From NCBI GenBank assembly GCA_902749685.1, contig CACVKW010000627.1, positions 1 to 46,065 on the forward strand: 46,065 nucleotides of DNA, written 5' to 3'. Position numbers and translations under genes: made by a program. The DNA is from Olavius sp. associated proteobacterium Delta 1 (GTDB taxonomy: Bacteria; Desulfobacterota; Desulfobacteria; Desulfobacterales; JAFDCJ01). Below the pieces are notes generated by a model. It was not told the origin of the DNA. It was given only the letters and a program-made list of their open reading frames with translations, and did no database searches. Positions 8,645 through 18,194 of this stretch are shown in pieces (positions within the stretch are counted from its first letter, which is position 1; each line of letters starts with the position of its first letter).

Positions 8645-10312
8645 CTATGCCAGGGAAACCTTGTGGAAACGGTAGTAGCGGGTTGGATGCATTTCAAAAC
8701 CGACTACATTATCCCGCACCGCGGTGAATACGGCCCGGAAAAATGGCTGAACCATGACGGCGTCATCCTGCAGAATTTTCTCAACCTTTTCCATCTTGGC
8801 CCGGCGTGATTCGACATCCAGGGTCGATTCTGCTTCGGTCAGGGCTTTGTCCCACACTGGGTTGGCATAGCTGGACTCATTCCAGGGCACACCGGTGCGG
8901 TAAGCCAGGCCCAATACCATGACGGCCAGCGGCCGGTGGGTCCAGGAGGTCAGGCTCAAGGGCGCCTTGGTCCAGACATCCCAGTATTGCGCCTGCGGCA
9001 TCACGTTCATTTTGATGTTGATTCCGGCTTTGGCGGCATCTTCTTTGAGCACGGCCACGGAATCCTGCTCCCAAACGCCTTCCGTATTGCCCACATTGCA
9101 GGATAATTCAATGCCATTGGGGTAGCCAGCCTCGGCCAGCAGTTTTTTGGCGCCCTCGATATCCTGCTCGAACGGGGGCAGGGCAAAGTATTCGGGGTGT
9201 ATCTTGGCGACATGATGGTGTTCCGCAACGATCCCTAAACCGCGGTGGGCGATGTCGAGCTGTCGCTTGGCATCACAGGTTTTCTGGACCGCTTTGCGGA
9301 CGCGGATATCGTCAAACGGCTTTTCGGTGACCTTCATCCGAATCACGCCGGTCTGGGTCGTTGGGATTTCGACAACCTTGATCCCCGGAATGTTCTTGGC
9401 CGCTTCCAGCGTTGTCAGATCAAGATTATAGATGCCATCAACCTGTTTCGAAGCGATAGCGGCCAGATAAGCGCCGGCATCTTCGCCCAGGTCAACAAAG
9501 CGAATTTCATCCAGAAAAACCTCGCCGCCCCAATAGGGTTCTTTGCGTTTTTTCAAAACAGCCAACTCACCGACTCTGAATTCGGTAAGGGTATAGGGGC
9601 CGGTACCCACCGGGTTTTTAGAGAGATCGCCGCCTTCTTTTTCAAAATTGCGGTGAACGATTCCGGTGGGATAGTTATATAGGTTTTCAGGAATCGACAG
9701 CACCGGCGAATTCAGGTTGAGTCTGACCGTATGCTTATCCACTTTCTGCACCGCATTTTTGCTCATACGCTTGATCGGGTTGCCTTTGGCATCTTTCTCC
9801 CCGGTTTCTTCGAGCATGGCATCGAACAATCCCAGGTTGGATGATCCGGTTTTGGGATCGAGCCAGCGGGTAAAGTTAAACACCACATCGTCGGCATTGA
9901 AATCATCTCCGTTTGACCATTTGATACCTTTACGCAGATGGAAGGTCCAGGTTTTCAGGTCCTTGGAAGCTTCCCAGCTCTCGGCCAGACCGGGTCGCGT
10001 AATGTTATCCGGCCCGGTTTCTACCAGATACTCGGTGATATGGCGGGAGACGATGGATTTCTGGGTCCATGAATAGGTTGCCGGATCGGCCATTTCCTGG
10101 ACCTGCATACCGAATTTTAAAACGCCGCCTTTTTTCTGGCTGGCAGCCTGGGCCGATGAAATAAAAGCCGGCAATCCAGCCATGCTGTAAGCAGCCGTCG
10201 CAGACACGCCCAGTAACGTGACGGTGCGCAGAAATTCTCGCCTTGAACACTTGCCGTCTGCAAGGGATTTTTTCATTTGTTCAACGCCGGGATGTTCTCT
10301 TTTGGTCGTCAT
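8645..10312 (-). CDS. ABC transporter substrate-binding protein, family 5 (peptide/oligopeptide type)
   Basis: A 555-residue exported protein of the SBP_bac_5 family. A twin-arginine signal is visible (SRREFLRT followed by a hydrophobic stretch ending near ISSAQAA), so export as a folded protein is likely. Family segments include [41 protein letters not shown] and the later [15 protein letters not shown]. The start at 10312 was preferred over the longer frame start at 10384 because AAAGGAGG lies 8-9 bases upstream of 10312. Members bind peptides, but also nickel, glutathione or opines, so the ligand is open. It heads the transporter operon. Confidence 0.9.
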   Translation of the reverse strand: MTTKREHPGVEQMKKSLADGKCSRREFLRTVTLLGVSATAAYSMAGLPAFISSAQAASQKKGGVLKFGMQVQEMADPATYSWTQKSIVSRHITEYLVETGPDNITRPGLAESWEASKDLKTWTFHLRKGIKWSNGDDFNADDVVFNFTRWLDPKTGSSNLGLFDAMLEETGEKDAKGNPIKRMSKNAVQKVDKHTVRLNLNSPVLSIPENLYNYPTGIVHRNFEKEGGDLSKNPVGTGPYTLTEFRVGELAVLKKRKEPYWGGEVFLDEIRFVDLGEDAGAYLAAIASKQVDGIYNLDLTTLEAAKNIPGIKVVEIPTTQTGVIRMKVTEKPFDDIRVRKAVQKTCDAKRQLDIAHRGLGIVAEHHHVAKIHPEYFALPPFEQDIEGAKKLLAEAGYPNGIELSCNVGNTEGVWEQDSVAVLKEDAAKAGINIKMNVMPQAQYWDVWTKAPLSLTSWTHRPLAVMVLGLAYRTGVPWNESSYANPVWDKALTEAESTLDVESRRAKMEKVEKILQDDAVMVQPFFRAVFTAVRDNVVGFEMHPTRYYRFHKVSLA

Positions 10313-10858
10313 AATAATATTTCCTCCTTTCAGGAATAATGGGTTGTCAAAAACGAAATAATCGTAAAAAGCCAACATACTCAAAAATCAACCCCATAAC
10401 TATCTGTATTCAAGTGGTGCAGAAATTAGAAATTTTAAGACTTTTTACGAAACCATAAGATAAAGCATATAAAGTTAATGCCATAATAGACGGACGGTTA
10501 AATGCGGTGAGACTGAATAAAAAAAAAACTGCTGTTTAGCTTATAATCAGTATTTTAGAAATTGAACCGTGTCCAACTTAGATAATCAGTTCACCTCTGT
10601 CAAGGATAAAGTATAAAGCGCCCTCCCATTTGTCTACCACACTGTAGACATCCTGCCATTTTAGACGGATTTTTCTTGCAACGGGTACGATCAAGAATCG
10701 TTGTCGCTGATACGATTTCTCTGGAACCCCATATCTCAAAACATTGAAATATTAACAGAACTTAGTTGGCGGCGCTCATCCGCCGGCGGAGAATAGTGGA
10801 ACAATGGAAGGACGGAATATTGGGACCATTCGTGATCCATGTTGCTTACATTTTCTAA
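10313..10858. other. 546-bp spacer upstream of the peptide transporter operon
   Basis: No coding sequence was recognised. The right part (about 10790-10830) holds a GAATAGTGGAACAATGGAAGG-like repeat patch related to the one at 8351-8516. The left part is AT-rich with a run of ten A at 10519-10528. It contains the palindrome listed separately at 10631-10650. It lies between the end of the MttB-type gene and the start of the transporter, both on the minus strand. Confidence 0.5.
10631..10650. promoter_or_regulatory. candidate operator palindrome
   Basis: TGTCTAC (10631-10637) and GTAGACA (10644-10650) form a perfect 7-bp inverted repeat around a 6-base spacer. It lies about 320 bp upstream of the transporter binding-protein start on the minus strand. 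The shape suits a dimeric repressor or activator, but no regulator gene is adjacent, so its function is unproven. Confidence 0.35.
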
Positions 10859-12310
10859 TTAGGCAAACACATGAAATTTTTTTCTAATCTGTGTTGCTAT
10901 ATCCAGGGGTATTTTCGGCTCTTCGATTGCTGAGAGGATATTTTTAACAATCCTATTTGCCCGTTCTCTGGCATCCAAGGAACCGCTAGTTTCCCAATCG
11001 TTCCTAAACGTTTTATCGCTGACCCCATTGCTTTGGAAATATTCATTGCGAATAAAACGCATGGTATGGTCTGACATTAAATAATTACCACCCGGTCCGA
11101 CCGCTTTGATCGCATCATAAGCCAGATGCGCTTCATCCACTGCAATGCCTTTCAAAATTTTGCAGGCCATTCCAATAATCTCATCATCAATGACATATTG
11201 TTCATACGAAATACATAGCATAGACTCCAGCATTCCTGCAGCATGATGAATGTAGTTGTTACCCCCCATTGCAGCGAGGGCCGTGGTGAATGCCTTTTCC
11301 CAGCCTGCCTGGGCATCCGGAATTTTGGAATCGCTTAGTCCGGAAGAAGCATAATTAGGCACCTTTACATATTCGGCTAGCTGGTGAATTGCAGTTTGCA
11401 TCATGCCGAATTCAACGCCGCCACCTTGATAGCCCATAGAGCGCATATCCGCCATACCCGGCAAGCCGCCATACAAAACTGGCGCAGCGGGATTAGAGAG
11501 TTGATGGACAGTGATACCGGCAAGTTCCTCTGCATGGGTTTGCACCAATGTGCCGGCCATGGTCATTGGAGATGTGGAGCCAGACATAGGCGCGCTGGCT
11601 ATGGCAACCGGCACCGTTTGTCGGGCCGCCTCACACACATTCTTTACGGACTGTGTGCAAAATTTAAGTGGACTGATGATCATGCAGGCGGCAATTGAAA
11701 AAATCGGATTTTTTCTTAATTTCTCTCTTCCGCCAACCACGATTGACGCCAATTCAACGGCGTCCTTAAGCCCTTGCTCGAGGTCGCAGCCGAACATAAT
11801 GTGCTTGGTGGTGCCAAGCATAGGCGCAAAAAGAGAATTAACATCGTAGTATTCGATAGGCACATCATGCGGTACGACACAACGTTGGAAAAAGTGAATA
11901 TTATCCAATTGGTCAACTAGTCTGGCCACGTTATAAATATCTTTAAGCAATCCGTGACGCACTTGGCCTGTATCAAAATCCAGTACGTTTAACGCAGACC
12001 CGCCAGTCCCGGCATACACCCGGTCGCTGCCTAAATGCAGATCATTCTTGCCGTCCCTGCTGTACAGGACAAATTCAGCCGGTGCTTGGGCAACCATTTC
12101 TTCAACCAATTTCCCCGGGAAGTAAACCCTTGCCTTTTTTCGATCGACCTTACCGCCTGCCTCTTCAACCATATCCAGCATATCGTCGAGGCCTGTTTCG
12201 AATGTCAGTCCAATATGTTCGATGACATCCAATGATTTTTGATGTATAGTTTCGATCTGCCCCTGGTTCAAAGGCCGATAGAGGTTTCCAATTCGTCCGC
12301 CGCCGCCCAT
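10859..12310 (-). CDS. trimethylamine/glycine betaine methyltransferase family protein (MttB superfamily, non-pyrrolysine)
   Basis: A 483-residue cytoplasmic protein of the MttB superfamily. Typical family stretches are LNQGQIETIHQKSLDVIEHIGL near the start, VYAGTGGSALNVLD, the GSTSPMTMAGTLVQTHAEELAG region, and LPGMADMRSMGYQGGG. MttB-type enzymes move a methyl group from a quaternary or tertiary amine (glycine betaine, proline betaine, carnitine, trimethylamine) to a corrinoid protein. No in-frame TAG is read through, so this belongs to the non-pyrrolysine branch that includes glycine betaine methyltransferase MtgB. The start at 12310 was chosen because AAGGA precedes it; a start 30 codons upstream has no site. 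No corrinoid protein or corrinoid reductase gene is adjacent, so its partner must be elsewhere. Confidence 0.88.
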   Translation of the reverse strand: MGGGGRIGNLYRPLNQGQIETIHQKSLDVIEHIGLTFETGLDDMLDMVEEAGGKVDRKKARVYFPGKLVEEMVAQAPAEFVLYSRDGKNDLHLGSDRVYAGTGGSALNVLDFDTGQVRHGLLKDIYNVARLVDQLDNIHFFQRCVVPHDVPIEYYDVNSLFAPMLGTTKHIMFGCDLEQGLKDAVELASIVVGGREKLRKNPIFSIAACMIISPLKFCTQSVKNVCEAARQTVPVAIASAPMSGSTSPMTMAGTLVQTHAEELAGITVHQLSNPAAPVLYGGLPGMADMRSMGYQGGGVEFGMMQTAIHQLAEYVKVPNYASSGLSDSKIPDAQAGWEKAFTTALAAMGGNNYIHHAAGMLESMLCISYEQYVIDDEIIGMACKILKGIAVDEAHLAYDAIKAVGPGGNYLMSDHTMRFIRNEYFQSNGVSDKTFRNDWETSGSLDARERANRIVKNILSAIEEPKIPLDIATQIRKKFHVFA

Positions 12311-12905
12311 TTTGTCTTCCTTTTTGGCTGGATATTTATTTGCCACCGACAACCACCGAATAATGGAGCAGGATTTAGTATGTTGTGAGTGAGTAGTCAA
12401 TGCCTTTTGCTATGGCCGACTATCAAAATGAATCAGAAGACATTCCTTTTGATACGCCCATTGACCCCGTGCAATATCCATCGAGATAACCAAGGCAGGT
12501 TTCGTTGTCAAGATTAATTGACCTCTTAACCGTTATTTCATATTTAACACCCTAAGTTAACCTGGGTTGCCGGCATCGCCGGATCCATGTGCATTGGTCA
12601 CGGCAATGGGGATATCTAGACCAGCGGCACCGGCCGGATATGGAACCAGGCGTCGCACTTTTTTTCAACAACAGTCGGAAAGCCCGAACCATGCTGCTAA
12701 ACGGTATCACCCATTTCACCCGACCGGGGTCAACCAACGCCGGGCCCTCTGCCAGGATGCTTTGTATAAAGATCTTGGTCAATCATTATTGATATTCATG
12801 AATATCTCCAGTACACTGACTTCGACCGGGCTAAAGAAAGTGAATCCTTGCCTTGAAAACCAGAAAGCGAGAATGTTTACTATTCGTTTCAATGAGGAAA
12901 ATCGT
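12311..12905. other. 595-bp divergent spacer with a GC-richer possible coding remnant
   Basis: The spacer separates the minus-strand MttB gene from the plus-strand sensory operon and must hold both promoters. I could not define -10/-35 boxes with confidence. Positions about 12555-12760 are GC-richer than the flanks. On the minus strand they can be read as a short open stretch ending PIAVTNAHGSGDAGNPG before a TAA at about 12556; other frames of the same segment have stops. This may be a decayed gene end, not recognised further. Confidence 0.3.
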
Positions 12906-15900
12906 ATGTGGAAACTCAGGATTTATCTGTCTGTTATTGTTGTATTTCTATGCTTATCGGCCACATTGTCGGCAACCACCACCGATGAGCTCAAAATTGT
13001 TTACAGCGTGGGTGTTGCCCCGCTTAAGTTTGAAGATGCGGCTTCGCGGCCGGCAGGGCTCTTGCCGGATTGGTGGCGGCTGTGGGCTCAAAATGCGGGC
13101 AGAAAGATTAAATTTGTCAGAGCGGAATCCTTTAAAGAATCGCTGCAACTGCTCAAAGACGGCAAGGTCGATTTGCATGGCGGTCTTTTCAAGACCCCGC
13201 AGCGCGAGAAATTCCTGGATTATTCAAAACCGCTTTTGGCCCTCGACTATTACATTTTCACCCACCCATCGGTTTATCCGATCAAGTCATTGGAAAAAAC
13301 AGCGGGCTTTTTAGTCGGCATCCAGCAAGGCGGGTATACGGAACAATTGGTGCGCTCCAAAGTACCTGCGAACAGAATTGTTGTCTATGACCGTTTCCAG
13401 GATCTGTTCCGGGCCGCCCTTGAGGGTGAAGTAAAGGTGTTTGTCGCAACGGAGCTGAGCCTTTTGTACTTTCTTAAAGAAAATTTCCAGACCAACATCT
13501 TCGAAAACAATCGCGATCGACCGCTGTTCTCCCAGGTGTATTACACGGCTGCCAATAAAGGAAATCCGGCGCTGATTCAACAGGTCAATGATGGAATAAA
13601 AGCCATTGGCAGCGCGGAAAGAAAGCAGCTGGAGAATAAATGGATTGAAAGGGAGTTTAAAGATATCCCCAAAGCATCGAAGGTTGCTCTGCCTGAAAAA
13701 GAAATGATCGCCTTGACTGATGCGGAAAGGCAATGGCTGGCGACCCACAAAAAGATCGTTGTGGGCGGCGAAATGGATTGGGCGCCTTTCGATTTTGTTG
13801 ATGCGACCGGACAATATGCCGGTGTGGCCAATGATTACCTGAAGGTTATCGGCGAAAATCTGGGTATCGAGGTGCAGATCGTCACCGGTCCCTCCTGGGA
13901 TGAGCTTTTGACCTTGATCCGCAGCAAAGAGATCGATGTGCTCCCGGCTATTTATCACTCCCGGGAACGGGAAGCCTTTGTCAATTTCACCGATCCTTAT
14001 CTCAAGTTAACCGAATTTATCTTTACGCGCAGCGACAATCAAAACATTACCAGTATGGTTGGCTTACAGGATAAAACCATCGTCGTTGTCAAAGGCTATA
14101 CCATTGAAGCAGAACTGCGTTCGAATTATCCGGCCTATGACCTGATAACGGCACCCACGATTCAGGATGCGCTGAAAAAGCTCGTTGTCGGTGAAGCGGA
14201 TGCCTTTATCGGCGATATCATTTCCACCTCCTACAATATCAAGGAACTTTCGCTTGTGGGCATCAGACCCGCGGCGACGGTTCCCTTTCGGGGGCCAAGT
14301 GTCCACATGGCGGTTCGAAAAGATTGGCCGGTTTTAGGAAATCTGATCGATAAAGCTCTCCAAGCGATACCGGAGAGTCAGCACGATGCCATTCGAAACC
14401 AATGGATTTCTTTTGCCGAGAAAAAAATCGAGCAAAGCCGCCCTGAAATCGCCCTGACGGCCGAGGAACAGGTCTGGGTCAAACAGCACCCCGTGATCCG
14501 GGTGCACAATGAGAAGAACTGGCCGCCGTTCAACTATTTTGAATACGGCCGTCCGCGGGGGCTTTCCATCGATTACATGGATCTGATGGCTGAAAAGCTT
14601 GGCATCGAGGTCGAGTACGTCACCGGGCCCAGCTGGAACGAATTTCTGGCAATGGTGAAACGCAAAGAGCTGGATGTGATGCTCAACATCGTGAAAACCG
14701 AGGATCGGCAAAAGTACCTTCTGTATACGGAACCGTACGTAAAAAACCCCAATGTTGTCGTCAGTTATCAGAAAAACGCCTATGAGAGCATCGAAGCACT
14801 TTTCGGCAAGATTGTAGCCTTTCCCAAGGGATTTTTCTACGAGGAAGTGCTGACCAAATCCTTCCCCCGGATCAATCGTCTGCCGGTGGAGGATACCTTG
14901 GCCAGCCTCAAGGCCGTGGTCTTCGGCAAGGCGGATGCCGCCCTCGGGGAGGCGGCCGTGATACGAACCCTGATCAACAAAAATATGCTTTCGGGCCTTC
15001 AGGTTTCAGGCGAGGTGAAACTCGGAAATCCCGACCTGACGAATCTGCGGCTTGGGGTGCGGGATGACTGGCCGTTGTTGCAATCCGCGCTGATGAAGGC
15101 CATGGCCGAAGTTACAGTGCAGGAGATGAACCAGATCCGGCAAAAGTGGCTGGCGGTCGATAAACGGCAGTTCGATGGGTCGGACGTATCGCTATCTGAT
15201 GCCTCTGCCGGAAAATTAGCCATTCCTCTTGCGGCTGAAGAGAGCACCTGGCTGGCAGCGCGCAAAAAGATCCGTTTTACGGGAGATCCGGACTGGTTGC
15301 CACAGGAGGCGTTCACCAGCCAAGGGCAGTACGTCGGAATCGTAGCGGACATCCTCGATCTGCTTGAGGCCAGGCTCGGCATCGTGTTTGAGCGCGTCCC
15401 GGTAAAAACATGGGATGAGGCGGTGCGCCTGGCGGAGGCGGCCGAGGTTGATGTGCTGTCCGAGACAACCAGCTCGGAACGAGCCACGATGACCTTCACC
15501 GAGCCCTACCTCCTTTTTCCGGTAGTAATCATCGCTAAACAAGGGACCCAGCCCGTCTCGGGTCCCGGCGAGCTCAAGGGCAAGCGCGTGGCGGTGGTCA
15601 AAGGCTATGGGTATGTGATCCCTTTTCGTCGGCAGTACCCGGATCTGGACTACGTGGTAGTGGATACGGTTCGCGATGGTCTTTTACGCTTATCCGCGAA
15701 GCAAGTCGATGCCTTCATCTCGGCCGCCCCGACTGCAGCCTATTTAATGTCCGAGCTTGGACTGACGAATCTCAATGTCATCGGGTCCACCGGACTTTCC
15801 ATCGACCTGGGATTTGGCGTCCGCAAGGATACGCCGGTGCTGGTCAGTATCCTCAATAAAGCCCTGGCCAGCATCACCGAGGAAGAAAAACTCATAATCC

Positions 15901-18182
15901 GTCAGAAGTGGGTTCCCGTTATAGATACACCCGTTCCGCAAACAGCCGATCCGATTTCCTATGGCCGTCTGATTGGATACGGCATCGCGGTCTTCCTGAT
16001 TCTCAGCCTGCTGACCTGGGTTCTCATCAAAGTGGCAAAAAAAGAGCAGCTTGCCGTGAGTTTCGGATCGCGCTGGTTTCGGGGGCTCGTCCTGGCCGGT
16101 TTGAGTTTTTTCGTTATCGTTGTCTGTCTGCTGGGCTGGTTTACCTTGGACAAGAATAAGGAACAAATTTTGGCCGGTGTCGGCGAAGACCTCACCGAAA
16201 CGCTGATAAACGCGGATGACCGGCTCAGCTTCTGGGTGGAGAAAAGAATATCCTCACTGAAGCTGCTGGGACGCGATCCGGAGCTGGTAACTCTGGTCAA
16301 ACGTCTGCTGGCCGTCAAATCCGACCGTGAAAATCTGTTGGCCTCCGATGCGTTGCGGGATGCCCGCGCTTTTTTCAAGAACAACAAGGATGTCTTTTCA
16401 AATATCGGCTTTTTTATCATCAACGCCGATCACATCAGCATCGGGTCCATGCGGGACACCAATATCGGTACCCCCAATCTCATTTCACTTCAGAGACCGG
16501 AATTGCTCAGGCGGGCATTTGCGGGCGAAGTCCTGTTCGTGCCGCCCATCGAATCCGATGTCCCTCTGGAAAAAGAGCCCCAGGCAGAAGGGGCCCGGAA
16601 CCCATCCACCAAATTTTTTATGGGGCCCATCCGGGACCCCAGTGGGCAGAGCATTGCGGTGATGACCCTGCGGGTGGACCCTTCCCAGGAATTCTCGCAG
16701 CTCCTGCCGCCTTCCATCACGCACAAGACCGGTGAAACTTACGCCTTTAGCGAGCATGGCGAAATGCTTTCGGAAAGCCGGTTTGGAGACCTCCTGCGCC
16801 GGATCGGACTGATCGGCGAAGATCAACAGAGTGCTTTGAACGTTGCCATTCGGAATCCGGGTGTCAACCTGGTGGCAGGGCAGCGCCCGCAAATCGAAAG
16901 ATCGCAACAGCCCTTAACCCGGATGGCATCCGGTGCCATTCAATTAAAGGCTGAAATGACCGAGTCCGGTCACACCCATGGCCACTCGAAAATCGAGATC
17001 GATACGAAGGGATACCGGGATTATAGAGGGGTGCCGGTCTTCGGCGCCTGGCTCTGGAATGCCGGTTTGGGGCTTGGCCTGGCGACTGAAATCGATGTCA
17101 CAGAAGCGATGTCGGACTACTATCAGATACGACGGACGGTTTTGGGGGTTTTGGGAGTTACCCTGTTTCTTTCTGTAAGCGCGGTGTTGCTGGTTCTGAT
17201 ACTGGGCGAACGCACCAGCCATGCGTTGATGAAGGCGCGCGACAATCTTGAAACCAAGGTTGACGAGCGGACCGCCGAATTGCAGGAAAAGCAGGCGCAG
17301 CTTGAGGAGGCGCTGGAACGCTCCGGTCTGCTGCTGGATTCCGCGGGAGAGGGAATCTTTGGCGTCGACCTGGACGGGAAGGTGGCCTTCATCAACCCGG
17401 CCGCCAATCGAATGCTGGGATTTGAATCCGATGATCTTATTGGACAGGAGGTCCACGAGAAAATTCACCATTCCCACGCGGATGGCACCGGTTATCCCAA
17501 AGCAAAGTGCCCGATGTACATGACCCATGTTGATGGCACCGATCACTACGTAACCGATGAGGTGCTCTGGCGCAAGGACGGTACGCCGTTTCCGGTGGAA
17601 TACACCAGCATGCCGATTAAGAAGGCGGACCGGGTCGTAGGGGCTGTGGTCACCTTCATGGATATTACCGAGCGCAAAAAAATTGAAACCGCTTTGCTGG
17701 CTGAGCGCGAACGACTGCAAAAAATTCTTGATACCAGCCCGGTGGGTGTCGGTATATCCACCGAGGGCGTGGTACGCTTCGCCAACCCGCGCTTTGCCGA
17801 ACTTTTTGATCGCAAGGAGGGGGAGGCGGCGCAAGAGGCCTACGTCAATCCGCAAGACCGGGACCACATCGTGAGCGAGCTAAAAAGCTCAGGAATTGTT
17901 CGTGATTACGAGTTGCAGACCTATGGCCGCAACCGGGAGATCCGGGACACCCTGGCGACATTTATCAGTACCGAATATGAAGGCCAAACCGGTATTCTTT
18001 CCTGGATGGTGGACCTGGGCGGTCTAAAAGAAGCCGAGCGGGAACTGAAGGCCAAATTCGATGAGCTGGCCCGATTCAGGCGGCTGGCCATCGGCCGTGA
18101 ACAAAAGATGATCGAACTGAAAAAAGAAATCAATGAACTCATGAAAACATGCGGAATGTCGGAAAAATATAAAATTCATTAA
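12906..18182 (+). CDS. giant membrane receptor with four tandem periplasmic binding-protein domains and two PAS domains, no output domain
   Basis: A 1758-residue protein. The start at 12906 was chosen for GAGG about 10 bases upstream and the signal-like N-terminus MWKLRIYLSVIVVFLCLSATLSA. Four SBP_bac_3 (Venus flytrap) domains follow at about 25-260, 265-510, 515-765 and 770-1010. Domains 2-4 each begin with a related linker (L-T/A-x-EE/AE-x-W-L/V) and the motif DWxPF or its variants. TM helices lie near 1023-1045 and 1060-1080, then an extracytoplasmic Cache-like region to about 1395, a third TM near 1406-1430, a coiled coil, PAS at about 1475-1590 and PAS at about 1600-1710. The tail is a coiled-coil ending in RFRRLAIGREQKMIELKKE. 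Compared with EvgS/BvgS, it has twice the flytrap domains and lacks HisKA, HATPase, GGDEF or receiver domains. It probably signals through the hybrid kinase two genes downstream. Confidence 0.85.
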   Translation: MWKLRIYLSVIVVFLCLSATLSATTTDELKIVYSVGVAPLKFEDAASRPAGLLPDWWRLWAQNAGRKIKFVRAESFKESLQLLKDGKVDLHGGLFKTPQREKFLDYSKPLLALDYYIFTHPSVYPIKSLEKTAGFLVGIQQGGYTEQLVRSKVPANRIVVYDRFQDLFRAALEGEVKVFVATELSLLYFLKENFQTNIFENNRDRPLFSQVYYTAANKGNPALIQQVNDGIKAIGSAERKQLENKWIEREFKDIPKASKVALPEKEMIALTDAERQWLATHKKIVVGGEMDWAPFDFVDATGQYAGVANDYLKVIGENLGIEVQIVTGPSWDELLTLIRSKEIDVLPAIYHSREREAFVNFTDPYLKLTEFIFTRSDNQNITSMVGLQDKTIVVVKGYTIEAELRSNYPAYDLITAPTIQDALKKLVVGEADAFIGDIISTSYNIKELSLVGIRPAATVPFRGPSVHMAVRKDWPVLGNLIDKALQAIPESQHDAIRNQWISFAEKKIEQSRPEIALTAEEQVWVKQHPVIRVHNEKNWPPFNYFEYGRPRGLSIDYMDLMAEKLGIEVEYVTGPSWNEFLAMVKRKELDVMLNIVKTEDRQKYLLYTEPYVKNPNVVVSYQKNAYESIEALFGKIVAFPKGFFYEEVLTKSFPRINRLPVEDTLASLKAVVFGKADAALGEAAVIRTLINKNMLSGLQVSGEVKLGNPDLTNLRLGVRDDWPLLQSALMKAMAEVTVQEMNQIRQKWLAVDKRQFDGSDVSLSDASAGKLAIPLAAEESTWLAARKKIRFTGDPDWLPQEAFTSQGQYVGIVADILDLLEARLGIVFERVPVKTWDEAVRLAEAAEVDVLSETTSSERATMTFTEPYLLFPVVIIAKQGTQPVSGPGELKGKRVAVVKGYGYVIPFRRQYPDLDYVVVDTVRDGLLRLSAKQVDAFISAAPTAAYLMSELGLTNLNVIGSTGLSIDLGFGVRKDTPVLVSILNKALASITEEEKLIIRQKWVPVIDTPVPQTADPISYGRLIGYGIAVFLILSLLTWVLIKVAKKEQLAVSFGSRWFRGLVLAGLSFFVIVVCLLGWFTLDKNKEQILAGVGEDLTETLINADDRLSFWVEKRISSLKLLGRDPELVTLVKRLLAVKSDRENLLASDALRDARAFFKNNKDVFSNIGFFIINADHISIGSMRDTNIGTPNLISLQRPELLRRAFAGEVLFVPPIESDVPLEKEPQAEGARNPSTKFFMGPIRDPSGQSIAVMTLRVDPSQEFSQLLPPSITHKTGETYAFSEHGEMLSESRFGDLLRRIGLIGEDQQSALNVAIRNPGVNLVAGQRPQIERSQQPLTRMASGAIQLKAEMTESGHTHGHSKIEIDTKGYRDYRGVPVFGAWLWNAGLGLGLATEIDVTEAMSDYYQIRRTVLGVLGVTLFLSVSAVLLVLILGERTSHALMKARDNLETKVDERTAELQEKQAQLEEALERSGLLLDSAGEGIFGVDLDGKVAFINPAANRMLGFESDDLIGQEVHEKIHHSHADGTGYPKAKCPMYMTHVDGTDHYVTDEVLWRKDGTPFPVEYTSMPIKKADRVVGAVVTFMDITERKKIETALLAERERLQKILDTSPVGVGISTEGVVRFANPRFAELFDRKEGEAAQEAYVNPQDRDHIVSELKSSGIVRDYELQTYGRNREIRDTLATFISTEYEGQTGILSWMVDLGGLKEAERELKAKFDELARFRRLAIGREQKMIELKKEINELMKTCGMSEKYKIH

Positions 18183-18194
18183 AGGAGAAATTTA

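Noticed and set aside
10859..12310. pyrrolysine codon in the MttB-type gene
   Set aside because: The frame runs its full length without an internal TAG, so this is the non-pyrrolysine branch.
12567..12905. 339-bp longer N-terminus for the flytrap receptor
   Set aside because: The extra 113 residues have no family match, precede a proper signal peptide and lack a ribosome-binding site; the start at 12906 is better supported.
16944..17867. 307-codon open frame on the minus strand
   Set aside because: It is antisense to the PAS/TM region of the receptor, shows no recognisable domain and follows the codon bias of the true gene.
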